DNA from: Bradyrhizobium sp. Ash2021
Lineage (GTDB): Bacteria > Pseudomonadota > Alphaproteobacteria > Rhizobiales > Xanthobacteraceae
Assembly: GCF_031202265.1 (NCBI RefSeq)
Contig: NZ_CP100604.1
Location: 2,958,501-3,022,500 of the forward strand
Direction of reading: 5' to 3'
Length of the DNA: 64,000 nt
Positions within the stretch are counted from its first letter, which is position 1; every line of letters starts with the position of its first letter. Below, one piece after another: positions 18,882-25,497 of this stretch. A model generated the notes under the pieces. That model made no database searches. It was not told where the DNA came from and saw only the letters and a list, made by a program, of their open reading frames with translations. A program made the translations under genes and the position numbers.

Positions 18882-19510
18882 CTGCGTCGGAAAGCTCCCT
18901 CTCACGCTGGTCGCGACTGAAGCGCGAGACCGTTTCCAAAGATCAAGCAGGCGGCGACCAGGACGATACGCGGGCTGATTCGGTCGGGCCGGCGAATGCG
19001 GAGCCCGAGGCCGGATTGGATGAGGGGCTCGTCGATCCGGAAGATCTGCCGCCGATCGACGCCATCACAGTCGATACCGATATTCGTGCATTTCTGAGGA
19101 GCCGGGTGCCGGCCGAATTGTCTCGCGCGGCGTTACGTCGAGCCTGGATGAGTGATCCGGCGATTCGCGACTTCATCGGCATTGCAGAAAATCAATGGGA
19201 CTTCAACGACCCAACCGCTATACCGGGCTTTGGACCGCTGCAAGGAACCGATGACATATCTGCTCTTCTCGGGCAGGCGTTTGGTCAGTTAGCCGACCTG
19301 GCTGGCGCGATTGCCGAATTGCCGATGGCGGTGGAACCGCCGGCGCCAGCGGAAATTGTTCAGGAAATCGGAACGCCCGACCAGACCGATATTCCGGGCG
19401 CACCGAATGGAACCGCTGCCGGGCGCGCGGAGATCGAGCATCCAAGTGCGAAAGAAGAAAGTGGCGCTCCGCCAAAGCGCCGCTCACACGGCGGCGCATT
19501 GCCGCGATAG
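18878..19510 (+). CDS. DUF3306 protein of the fdh accessory operon
   Basis: The product is 210 aa with an ATGA overlap to DUF3305. It begins with a charged SRWSRLKRE segment and a disordered acidic linker. The conserved core reads FLRSRVPAELSRAALRRAWMSDPAIRDFIG, then ENQWDFND and PGFGPL, which match the DUF3306 pattern I know. A variable proline-rich tail follows. It probably works with DUF3305 in formate dehydrogenase assembly, by genetic linkage only. Confidence 0.85.
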   Translation: MTASESSLSRWSRLKRETVSKDQAGGDQDDTRADSVGPANAEPEAGLDEGLVDPEDLPPIDAITVDTDIRAFLRSRVPAELSRAALRRAWMSDPAIRDFIGIAENQWDFNDPTAIPGFGPLQGTDDISALLGQAFGQLADLAGAIAELPMAVEPPAPAEIVQEIGTPDQTDIPGAPNGTAAGRAEIEHPSAKEESGAPPKRRSHGGALPR

Positions 19511-19521
19511 GGAGTTGCAGA

Positions 19522-20166
19522 TTGGCCGCAGTACCGGTCGCAGACCAGGATGGAACGATGGGGGAGCTGGCTACTCGCAGTTCTCACAGGCGGGTAGTTG
19601 ATGAACTGGATCGTGCCCGTGCGCGCGAATACGCACTGCTGGCGACTTTGCTCGCCCGGGGTCCTGATGCCCAGCTGATTGGCCGCCTGGCATCGCTTCA
19701 GGGTGACGCAACTCCGCTCGGCATGGCGCATGCGGCTCTCGCCGACGCTTCGGGCCGATCCAGCGAAGCAAGCGCTGCCCGCGAGTATTTCGACCTGTTC
19801 GTCGGACTGGTCCAAGGTCAACTCGTGCCCTACGCGTCCCAGTATTTGACCGGCTCGTTGTACGGTCGCCCGCTCGTGGAATTGCGCGAGACCTTCCAGC
19901 TTCTCGGTATCGAGCGGGTGAATCGGTCCGAGCCCGAGGATCACATTGCAACTCTTTGTGAGATGATGGCGGGCCTGATCGGCGGCGCAATCACCGGTCC
20001 GGATGGTTGCGATCGCGATTTCTTCGTGAAGCATCTGGCAACATGGGCAAGGCGCTTTTTCATCGATCTGGAGCGTGCGAACCTGGCTTGCTTCTATGCC
20101 CGTGTCGGTTCGCTCGGCCGCACCTTCATGGAGATTGAAACCGAAGCTTATTCATTTCCCGCGTAA
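19522..20166 (+). CDS. TorD-family molybdoenzyme chaperone
   Basis: The product is 214 aa from a TTG at 19522; ATG 19558 is an alternative. It is an all-helical protein with the TorD/DmsD hallmark E..DHI (RVNRSEPEDHIATLCEMM) and a conserved P-Y-S-type segment before it (VPYASQYLTGSLYG). These chaperones bind the Tat signal of a molybdoenzyme and hold it until cofactor insertion. The client is very likely FdhA upstream. It ends the accessory block of overlapping genes. Confidence 0.88.
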   Translation: MAAVPVADQDGTMGELATRSSHRRVVDELDRARAREYALLATLLARGPDAQLIGRLASLQGDATPLGMAHAALADASGRSSEASAAREYFDLFVGLVQGQLVPYASQYLTGSLYGRPLVELRETFQLLGIERVNRSEPEDHIATLCEMMAGLIGGAITGPDGCDRDFFVKHLATWARRFFIDLERANLACFYARVGSLGRTFMEIETEAYSFPA

Positions 20167-20190
20167 TTGCGGGGTAACAGGAGAAATATC

Positions 20191-20316
20191 ATGCGCTCGT
20201 TCATCGCCGCATGCCTTATCGCCGCAGCCATAGCCGCCGGTGCCGCCGCCGCTCTCGATGCTTTTGTGCAACAGTCATCATCAGCTGCTTTCGCGGAGGG
20301 CAGCGTGAGGCTCTAG
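20191..20316 (+). CDS. 41-aa secreted or one-helix peptide after the TorD gene
   Basis: The ATG at 20191 lies 10 bases after a good CAGGAG site and 25 bases after the TorD stop. The peptide starts MRSFIAACLIAAAIAAG, an alanine-rich membrane or signal helix, then a short polar tail (LDAFVQQ). It is too short for most automatic callers. Its position at the end of the fdh accessory operon suggests an fdh-linked role, but that is inference. Confidence 0.6.
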   Translation: MRSFIAACLIAAAIAAGAAAALDAFVQQSSSAAFAEGSVRL

Positions 20317-20423
20317 CGTTGTGCCGACAAAAGGGCCGGCTTCGGTTCGCTGAATCGACAGCGTTCCTTGAACCATATCGGCAGGACCGACGACCCATTC
20401 AGGGGTGGGAACGGAGGCTCGCC

Positions 20424-20648
20424 ATGATGCGCCTGAGAATCCCTGCATTCGCCGCAATAGCATTGGTTGCTGCCATCATGATGATGCGCTGGCCGTCGAT
20501 CTCGATCGAGGTAGCGGCCGGAACCGCGGCCATGCCGTCCTTGCAGGAGCTGCATGCCACGGCCGGGATACCCAACCTCCCGGTTCAGGAGATCGATGAT
20601 CAAGCGCTGGTCTACACTGCTCAGGAAAAGCTAACCAAGCCTCAATGA
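20424..20648 (+). CDS. 74-aa exported protein of unknown role
   Basis: The start at 20424 has a GGAGG site ten bases upstream. The N-terminus is hydrophobic (IPAFAAIALVAAIMMMRW), followed by a short extracytoplasmic part with LQELHATAGIPNLPVQEIDDQALVY. I recall similar short exported proteins in Bradyrhizobium but cannot name a family. It lies between the fdh operon and the integrated element. The longer frame back to 20211 lacks a ribosome site. Confidence 0.5.
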   Translation: MMRLRIPAFAAIALVAAIMMMRWPSISIEVAAGTAAMPSLQELHATAGIPNLPVQEIDDQALVYTAQEKLTKPQ

Positions 20649-20773
20649 TTTCAATGGCCTGACCCAGACTGCAAATTTAGTTCATCCCGCAAGCCCATAT
20701 TCCTCCTCTTCCGCGCCACGGATGTGCAACAGACGTCCGCCAAGATATTGAAATATTTTCTTTGGAAAGGTTT

Positions 20774-20816
20774 CGTAAACCGAAGGCGGCATGTTCGAGT
20801 CATGCCTAGATCGCCA
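20774..20816 (+). other. tRNA 3'-half-like sequence holding the left attachment site
   Basis: Two adjacent stem-loops look like the 3' half of a tRNA: a weak arm with loop TTCGTAA (anticodon CGT position), then GGCATG-TTCGAGT-CATGCC, a perfect T-arm with a canonical seven-base loop, then a seven-base acceptor-like strand, G and CCA. No D-arm or 5' acceptor strand lies upstream, so it is not a complete tRNA gene. Confidence 0.45.
20802..20816 (+). repeat. attL core, 15-bp direct repeat
   Basis: ATGCCTAGATCGCCA here is repeated exactly at 38068-38082 in the same orientation. It sits beside the 3' end of the integrase gene and inside a tRNA-3'-end-like sequence, as expected for a tyrosine-integrase crossover site. 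Confidence 0.75.
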
Positions 20817-20838
20817 CATCTTCAAACTCCCTTTGATA

Positions 20839-21951
20839 TCACTGATGCTTTTCGGCGATTTGGCTCAGTGGGTCGGCCGCTGAGACAATCTTTGTTCCTG
20901 AAATGAGCTTCGCCGCGGCGTTGTCGGCCAGCCTCATCTTGTTGGCTTGCTCACAATAGCGTTGCGCCTCGTCGATGGTTTTCCATCCATGCCACGCCAT
21001 CAATTCATACGGCGTTGCGCCGTGCATCGCCTGCCTGATCGCGCTGGCCTTGCGCAGACCGTGCGCCCTGCCCGGTACGCCAGCCTCGCGGCATTGAGCA
21101 GCGAACCAATTCCCGAACGATGCGGCCGAACCAAACGGCGTGCCGCGCTCGGTTGTCAGCCACACCATGGACGACACCGCGCCGTCGCGCCGATGCAGCG
21201 CCAGCTCGGCGACCAGCTCCGGCAATAGCTGGATCGAGAACGCGGTTCCTGTTTTTTGGCGGGCCATGGTGAGACGGCCGCCCTTGACGCGCTGGTCGCC
21301 CATGCGGACAACATCGCTTCGCGCGTGGCCGGTCATCAGTAGAACCTCAAGCGCCAGCCTCGCCTTGGTGCCGGGCTTGTGCTTGGCGCGGTACTGCTCG
21401 ACCTCATCGTCGGTCCACGCATGGAAGCCCTTTGACTTCGGCCTGTCGGTCAGCGTCACCGACGCGAGCGGATCGGCCGTCATCAGTCCGAGTCCGATGC
21501 AGTACTTGATGAAATGACGCATCGACCTTTTGAAATTGCGCTGCGGGTTCGGCTTGAGCTTGCTCATGATCGCCTGCAGCGCTTGCGCATGCATCATGTG
21601 GGTCCGCTTGTCGCCGTGCTCGGTGCGGATCAGACGCTCTAGGATGGCGCGGCGGTTCTGTTGCGTGGTCTTGCCTAGGCCGTCTTTGAACACGGTGCTG
21701 TCGTAATAGCCGATCAGCGCGGCGTTGACGGTGCCCGCAACAGGCGGCCGATTGACGATTTGCTTCGAGTCGACCGACAGCTTCTCGGTGGCGGCCTCGA
21801 GCGCGGCGTTGAAAGTCGGACTCCATGGCAGGACATCATCCGCAACCTGGATCCTGATCTTGGGTCGACCCGGCAGCCGCAGGTAATAGACCTGCTTTCC
21901 CCAGGGCGTGACATAGGCCTGAACATGCTTGGGAAGCTTCTGTCTGGTCAT
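20839..21951 (-). CDS. Tyrosine-type site-specific integrase
   Basis: The product is about 370 aa starting MTRQKLPKHV, with an ATGA overlap to the upstream gene; a start at 21966 is also open. The C-terminal catalytic domain shows the family residues: Arg in TGHARSDVV, Lys in ARQKTG, HGLRKASA (His and second Arg), His in WHGWKT and the nucleophile Tyr in EAQRYCEQ. The N-terminal part is a SAM-like arm- and core-binding domain. It would integrate and excise the element at the 15-bp core just downstream. It is last in an operon with an RHH gene and two small genes. Confidence 0.92.
   Translation of the reverse strand: MTRQKLPKHVQAYVTPWGKQVYYLRLPGRPKIRIQVADDVLPWSPTFNAALEAATEKLSVDSKQIVNRPPVAGTVNAALIGYYDSTVFKDGLGKTTQQNRRAILERLIRTEHGDKRTHMMHAQALQAIMSKLKPNPQRNFKRSMRHFIKYCIGLGLMTADPLASVTLTDRPKSKGFHAWTDDEVEQYRAKHKPGTKARLALEVLLMTGHARSDVVRMGDQRVKGGRLTMARQKTGTAFSIQLLPELVAELALHRRDGAVSSMVWLTTERGTPFGSAASFGNWFAAQCREAGVPGRAHGLRKASAIRQAMHGATPYELMAWHGWKTIDEAQRYCEQANKMRLADNAAAKLISGTKIVSAADPLSQIAEKHQ
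20877..20889 (+). repeat. Left copy of 13-bp subterminal repeat
   Basis: CCGCTGAGACAAT occurs here, 61 bases inside the left core, and again at 37970-37982, 86 bases inside the right core, in the same orientation. It is a candidate integrase arm site. This copy lies within the integrase 3' coding sequence. Confidence 0.4.
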
Positions 21952-22133
21952 TTGACTGAGTCCCATTCGTTGACGTTCGGATCTTGCGGTGCCGCTGCCG
22001 GCGGATCGAAGTCAAGCAGGATTGACCCGTCCTGGCGCACTTCGGTGCGATGCACCTTCAGGCCGGCCTTCTCTGCGGCCTTCAGCGCCTTGGTGATGTC
22101 GCCCTGCTTGAAGGTGTGCTCGCCGCGGGACAT
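21948..22133 (-). CDS. 61-aa protein in the integrase operon
   Basis: A small basic protein beginning MSRGEHTFKQGDITKALKAA. Its start overlaps the previous stop (TGATG) and its stop overlaps the integrase start (ATGA), so it is translationally coupled. The first residues resemble those of the neighbour at 22133-22558 (MSRAAHTFRRTD), hinting at a shared short motif. A role in integration or excision control is possible from position only. Confidence 0.65.
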   Translation of the reverse strand: MSRGEHTFKQGDITKALKAAEKAGLKVHRTEVRQDGSILLDFDPPAAAPQDPNVNEWDSVK

Positions 22134-22558
22134 CAGGTCGTCTCGACCAACTGCGGCGGGACATCCATCATAGCGTCGAGGCCCAGCCGGCTCTCGTAGT
22201 ATCCGGTCTTTAGGATGGCCTTAGCCAGCTCTCGCTTGTCCTCGAACGCAATCCCGAAATAGGCGTAACTCTCTGCGTCATGCAGCGTGACATCAATGGC
22301 GTGTTCGCCATCTAGTGTCAGCCAGCCGTGCGCAAAGGCAACACCCCCCGAGTAATGAATGCAAAGCCCTTCGACATAGGTTGCGCGTCCATCTATGGCG
22401 AGGCTCTGAGAATTTCGGAAACAATCCTTGCGCCTCATCTGGCGGAAGCCTTTCGGGCGCTTGATGCCGGTGAACAGCTTGCCGTTGGCGCATAGGTGGT
22501 CGAAGGTTGCGCGGTACTTTGAGTCTGTCCGCCTGAAGGTGTGCGCGGCGCGGGACAT
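22133..22558 (-). CDS. 141-aa element protein of unknown function
   Basis: Begins MSRAAHTFRRTDSKYRATFDHL. It is soluble, with no catalytic motif recognised. The middle segment (HYSGGVAFAHGWLTLDG) is aromatic- and glycine-rich. It is tightly packed between the RHH gene and the 61-aa gene, sharing stop/start bases with both. The N-terminal resemblance to the 61-aa neighbour is visible. I do not recognise the family. Confidence 0.65.
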   Translation of the reverse strand: MSRAAHTFRRTDSKYRATFDHLCANGKLFTGIKRPKGFRQMRRKDCFRNSQSLAIDGRATYVEGLCIHYSGGVAFAHGWLTLDGEHAIDVTLHDAESYAYFGIAFEDKRELAKAILKTGYYESRLGLDAMMDVPPQLVETT

Positions 22559-22729
22559 TTAGCCGGCCGCCTTCTTCGGCTCGGAATCCATTCGCTGCCT
22601 GATGCAGCGCAAGATCTCGGAGTTTTGACTGGCCAACGTGCGCGCCGCTTCCTTCTCGATCCAGTCCTTAACGTCCTTTGGCAGGCGAATGAGCACTTGG
22701 ATGGTTTCTTCCTTGTGGACCATCGGCAT
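22559..22729 (-). CDS. Ribbon-helix-helix (Arc-like) regulator, leftward
   Basis: The likely product is 56 aa from ATG 22729; a TTG at 22762 would give 67 aa. The sequence TIQVLIRLPKDVKDWIEKEAAR followed by SQNSEILRCIRQRM is the Arc layout: a DNA-contacting beta strand, then two helices. It heads the integrase operon and is divergent from a second RHH gene, so the 22730-22806 gap is a likely switch between the two. Confidence 0.75.
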   Translation of the reverse strand: MPMVHKEETIQVLIRLPKDVKDWIEKEAARTLASQNSEILRCIRQRMDSEPKKAAG

Positions 22730-22764
22730 CGGCCTATTCCCTAGTCTAGGGTTGCGTATCAAAC

Positions 22765-22787
22765 CTATATGTGCTTCGATATAGCAC
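22765..22787. promoter_or_regulatory. Nested inverted repeats between divergent RHH genes
   Basis: CTATAT (22765-22770) pairs with ATATAG (22779-22784), and GTGCT (22771-22775) pairs with AGCAC (22783-22787). The overlapping palindromes lie between two divergent Arc-like regulator genes, so they are good operator candidates for one or both. Confidence 0.45.
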
Positions 22788-22806
22788 GGAGATATCTGGG
22801 GGTCAA

Positions 22807-23136
22807 ATGGTGAAAAAGACCATCATCAGCAGGAGGACGGACCGCGGGTCAGATCAGTTTCAGCTCCGGCTTCCCAAGGGAATGCGGGAACATCTGGCTG
22901 AAGTAGCGGAGCACCAAGGGCACACGATGAACGCCGTGATCGTCACCGCCCTGGCGATGTATTTCGAGACCGAGAGGCAGTCCGCCGCACTCCGCGCGCA
23001 GATCCAAGCACCCGGTCAAGGGTCAACAGACACCAAGGGTTTCGAGGACCTCGTCGTTCGATTGGACCAGCTCACGGAGCTAATTAGGAAGGCCGACACA
23101 AGCCTCGTTCAGCTTCTCAAGGAGAAAATAAAATGA
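22807..23136 (+). CDS. Ribbon-helix-helix (Arc-like) regulator, rightward
   Basis: The product is 109 aa. SDQFQLRLPKGMREHLAEVAE followed by HTMNAVIVTALAMYFE gives the Arc/MetJ-type strand-helix-helix. A C-terminal extension (VRLDQLTELIRKADTSL) is predicted helical and may oligomerise. It is divergent from a second RHH gene and monocistronic, with a hairpin terminator downstream. It likely controls the integrase operon, its own promoter, or both. Confidence 0.8.
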   Translation: MVKKTIISRRTDRGSDQFQLRLPKGMREHLAEVAEHQGHTMNAVIVTALAMYFETERQSAALRAQIQAPGQGSTDTKGFEDLVVRLDQLTELIRKADTSLVQLLKEKIK

Positions 23137-23195
23137 CGCCCTCCGGGCCTCACCCACGCGCCGCTTGATCTGCATAGCCCAAAAACGAAAGAAAG

Positions 23196-23220
23196 GCCCC
23201 GGCGCCGAAGCGACCGGGGC
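23196..23220. terminator. Hairpin terminator between converging genes
   Basis: GCCCCGG (23196-23202) and CCGGGGC (23214-23220) form a seven-pair stem. Read leftward it is followed by CTTTCTTTCGTTTTT, and rightward by a GATTTTT run ten bases on. It could end transcripts from both sides. Confidence 0.6.
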
Positions 23221-23259
23221 ATGTCGATTTTTGCGACCTGAAAAGAGGGCCGGGTTTTT

Positions 23260-23442
23260 TCACCCTCCGGCGAGCTGATCAGCCTTCGGCAGTTGGTCGA
23301 GAAACTCCATGAACGCCTGCAGGGTCAGGCCGTCCTCGAGAAACACGACATGATCGCCGTTCTCGCGCGGCGCGCGCAGTTTCACCTGCCAGCCGTCCCA
23401 TGACGCATAGAGGCCATCGCCGAGGTAAGTTTCACGGTTCAT
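23260..23442 (-). CDS. 60-aa conserved phage-type protein
   Basis: The product begins MNRETYLGDGLYASWDGWQVKLRAPR and is compact, mixed in charge and soluble. Small proteins with this opening are familiar from Rhizobiales prophages, but I know no function. It overlaps the 3' end of the LexA/S24-like gene by 11 bases, so the two form one leftward unit ending at the 23196-23220 hairpin. Confidence 0.7.
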   Translation of the reverse strand: MNRETYLGDGLYASWDGWQVKLRAPRENGDHVVFLEDGLTLQAFMEFLDQLPKADQLAGG

Positions 23443-23935
23443 TTTTGCCTCCCACCGCTTGGGCGGGCTTATCTTCCGCTTGATAGATCCCGACGACGCG
23501 ACCGATCAGCGCCTCCTGGATCTCATCCGCCATGCGCGGACCATCGGCCATCGATCGGTGCGAAATTTCCGGCATCAGGCTGGGGGTTTGCTCCACGACT
23601 TCGACGTAGGGCTCGAAATTCAGGCATTGGGTCCAGAAGCCAATAAAAGACCTGCCTTCGCAGGTGTGGGACCGAGCGATCACTTGTTGAATATAGCAAA
23701 CTTCCTCAACCTGCCGCGGCCATCTTGCCCGCCGGTGGAATCGCACGAGATAGACCTCGCCGTGCTGAGGCTCGGTGTCGGTTGTATCAACGATGGCGAA
23801 CTCACCGGCGCGAAGATGCGGGGCGCTGTCGTCATCGGTAACCGGACGCAGGATGCAGCCGGCCGGGATGTGATCGAACATCGTCAGTGCTCGCAAAGGC
23901 AGTGGCGTGCTGGGCATATTTTCGGCTTGGGACAT
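23432..23935 (-). CDS. LexA/S24 C-terminal-like protein, possible element repressor or relic
   Basis: The product is 167 aa. The central part AGCILRPVTDDDSAPHLRAGE followed by FAIVDTTDTEPQHGEVYLV resembles the S24/LexA C-terminal domain, including a serine before APHLRAGE, where the family has S-M-x-P-x-L-x-x-G-D. The catalytic lysine is not evident and no N-terminal HTH is seen, so it may lack self-cleavage or DNA binding. It is divergent from an RHH gene with two palindromes between, which fits a lysogeny switch. The assignment is a fold-level guess. Confidence 0.55.
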   Translation of the reverse strand: MSQAENMPSTPLPLRALTMFDHIPAGCILRPVTDDDSAPHLRAGEFAIVDTTDTEPQHGEVYLVRFHRRARWPRQVEEVCYIQQVIARSHTCEGRSFIGFWTQCLNFEPYVEVVEQTPSLMPEISHRSMADGPRMADEIQEALIGRVVGIYQAEDKPAQAVGGKNEP

Positions 23936-24034
23936 TGTTGTTGCCTCCGCTGGCTTTGATGGCGGCTCTATGCCGGCGCCGTAGCCCGGGGCGGTGCTCC
24001 TGGCCTTGGGAAACTTCCCTTTGGGCTTGTTTTT

Positions 24035-24079
24035 GTGCTAACACAACGAAATGGGAAAATCAAGAAGTAGTGTTAACAC
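24035..24079. promoter_or_regulatory. Paired palindromic operators GTG(C/T)TAACAC
   Basis: GTGCTAACAC lies at 24035-24044 and the perfect palindrome GTGTTAACAC at 24070-24079, centres 35 bases apart. They bracket the start codon of the rightward RHH gene (24051) and lie opposite the LexA/S24-like gene. They are strong candidates for autoregulatory binding sites. Confidence 0.55.
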
Positions 24080-24326
24080 ACCACCGCCACGCTGGAAGCG
24101 ATCGGCCGAAAAGGGCACTCTCGTCGGCGTCCGCCTGCAGGCTGATCAGCTGAACGCCGTTGACGCTTGGGCGGCCAAGCAAAAGCCGCCGGTAACCCGC
24201 CCCGAGGCCATACGCGGCATCCTCGAGCTCGGGCTGGCGAGAGAAGTGCCGGATAACGTACGCGATGCCGCCGATCGTGCAGCCGCGCGATCGAAGGCTA
24301 CCCGTCGCCTCGTCGAGAAAAAATGA
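24051..24326 (+). CDS. Ribbon-helix-helix-like DNA-binding protein
   Basis: The product is 91 aa. A basic N-terminus is followed by TLVGVRLQADQLNAVDAWAAK, then RPEAIRGILELGL, the strand-helix-helix pattern of CopG/Arc-type proteins. The C-terminus is a basic helix. Its first codons contain the perfect palindrome GTGTTAACAC, suggesting autorepression. It faces the LexA/S24-like gene across about 115 bases, like a two-regulator immunity switch. Confidence 0.7.
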   Translation: MGKSRSSVNTPPPRWKRSAEKGTLVGVRLQADQLNAVDAWAAKQKPPVTRPEAIRGILELGLAREVPDNVRDAADRAAARSKATRRLVEKK

Positions 24327-24341
24327 GGAGGACCAAACCTC

Positions 24342-24647
24342 ATGCGCGCCTGGATCTCGTTCCGGACCGGCATCCCCGGGGTCCGCGTCGGCGTTGCGCT
24401 TCCCAACCCCGCGGCGCGGATTTATCCCGTGTCGCCGACCGGCTTGAAGGTCTGGCGTATCGGCCAGGCGGTGATGCTTGTCAGTCTTGTGGCATGGCTC
24501 GTCGTCAGTCGGGACCATGAGGGCCGACTAAGCGAAGGATTCTTGGTGGTGATCGGCCTCGTTCTAGCTGTGAGGTACATCTTCAGGCTGGCGGTCGTGG
24601 CCCTGTTCCCGCCCGAGGTCACCGCCCCGCACGCTAACCAAAAATAG
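24342..24647 (+). CDS. 101-aa membrane protein, possible cargo gene
   Basis: The start follows GAGGAGG at a good distance, 15 bases after the RHH gene. Two hydrophobic helices are visible (AVMLVSLVAWLVV and FLVVIGLVLAVRYIF), with basic residues at the ends. I recognise no family. As a small gene beside the regulators and outside the phage-like block, it may be element cargo. Confidence 0.5.
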   Translation: MRAWISFRTGIPGVRVGVALPNPAARIYPVSPTGLKVWRIGQAVMLVSLVAWLVVSRDHEGRLSEGFLVVIGLVLAVRYIFRLAVVALFPPEVTAPHANQK

Positions 24648-24705
24648 TTTCAGGTCTTAAGGCTGTGCGCTTTTTGCGCTGGCGCGCTCGCAAGCGGAGG
24701 AAGAG

Positions 24706-25095
24706 ATGACATCTCAGGTATCAGTGACGCCACGCGTGGGCCATGTCGCATTGGAGATATCGGACGCCAACGGGGCGTCGGCTTCTGCGGAGTTGGATCG
24801 GCATCAAGCGTTCGCGCTGATAGCGTCAATCGCCCAAGCGATAAACGCTCTCCCGATTGATCCAACAATACCGCTTCATTTGCAGCAGGCTGTTTTGAAG
24901 TCAAAGCATCCATCCTTTCAAGTTGGAATTGCGGCTAACGGCGACGTGGTGTTGGCGATAAAGCCTGACCCATTCCCGTCCCTTGAATTTGAGTTTGAGG
25001 CTCAGGGATTAAGTAAGCTAATTGCCTCGACCGCTATCCCGACAACGATCCGGCGTCAGCCTCGGGACGGTCAACACAGCCCGCAAATCAGGTGA
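24706..25095 (+). CDS. 129-aa protein of unknown function, possible cargo gene
   Basis: A GGAGGAAG site precedes the ATG. The soluble product opens with a beta-rich part (SVTPRVGHVALEISDANGASASAELDRHQAF), then a helix and more strands. No motif is recognised. Its codon use is less GC-extreme than its neighbours, which may hint at separate origin. It converges with the tape-measure operon. Confidence 0.55.
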   Translation: MTSQVSVTPRVGHVALEISDANGASASAELDRHQAFALIASIAQAINALPIDPTIPLHLQQAVLKSKHPSFQVGIAANGDVVLAIKPDPFPSLEFEFEAQGLSKLIASTAIPTTIRRQPRDGQHSPQIR

Positions 25096-25228
25096 ACAGT
25101 ATTGTTCACCTGCCGCCCGATCTCAGGGCCGCAGCGAATGTCCCGTCACATCAGAGTGGCAAGGCCAACTGAGACGCGGGCCGCGGCGGCAAAAGCGACT
25201 GTCACTCTCCCTTGGTTACGCCGCCGTC

Positions 25229-25486
25229 TTAGTTCAACACGCACGGCGTTGCGTCGCCCGCGGCTTCAATTGCGCGCTTGACGCGTATAACGGTGTCGAT
25301 GAACGATTCCGCGACCGTCGCGGCCGCATCGGCGCCGAGCTGCTGCAGCCGATCTTCCAACTGCGCCTCGATGGCATACAATTCGAGCATCATCGAATCC
25401 TGAGGCGTGCCGACGAAGCGCTGACCGAGACAACCTGCGGCTGCGACCATTTCCGCAATCCATTCGTCGGTCATCACGTCAGCCAT
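25229..25486 (-). CDS. 85-aa protein after the tape-measure gene
   Basis: A mostly helical, acidic protein (DEWIAEMVAAAGCLGQRF, LYAIEAQLEDRLQQLGADAA). It starts 11 bases after the tape-measure-like stop and is the last leftward gene of the phage-like block. The function is unknown. In siphophages this position holds tail genes, but no tail motif is seen. Confidence 0.6.
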   Translation of the reverse strand: MADVMTDEWIAEMVAAAGCLGQRFVGTPQDSMMLELYAIEAQLEDRLQQLGADAAATVAESFIDTVIRVKRAIEAAGDATPCVLN

Positions 25487-25497
25487 CGTTCAAACCC

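Noticed and set aside
20774-20816. A functional tRNA-Thr(CGT) gene
   Set aside because: Only the 3' half pattern is present. The anticodon stem pairs poorly and no D-arm or 5' acceptor was found upstream.
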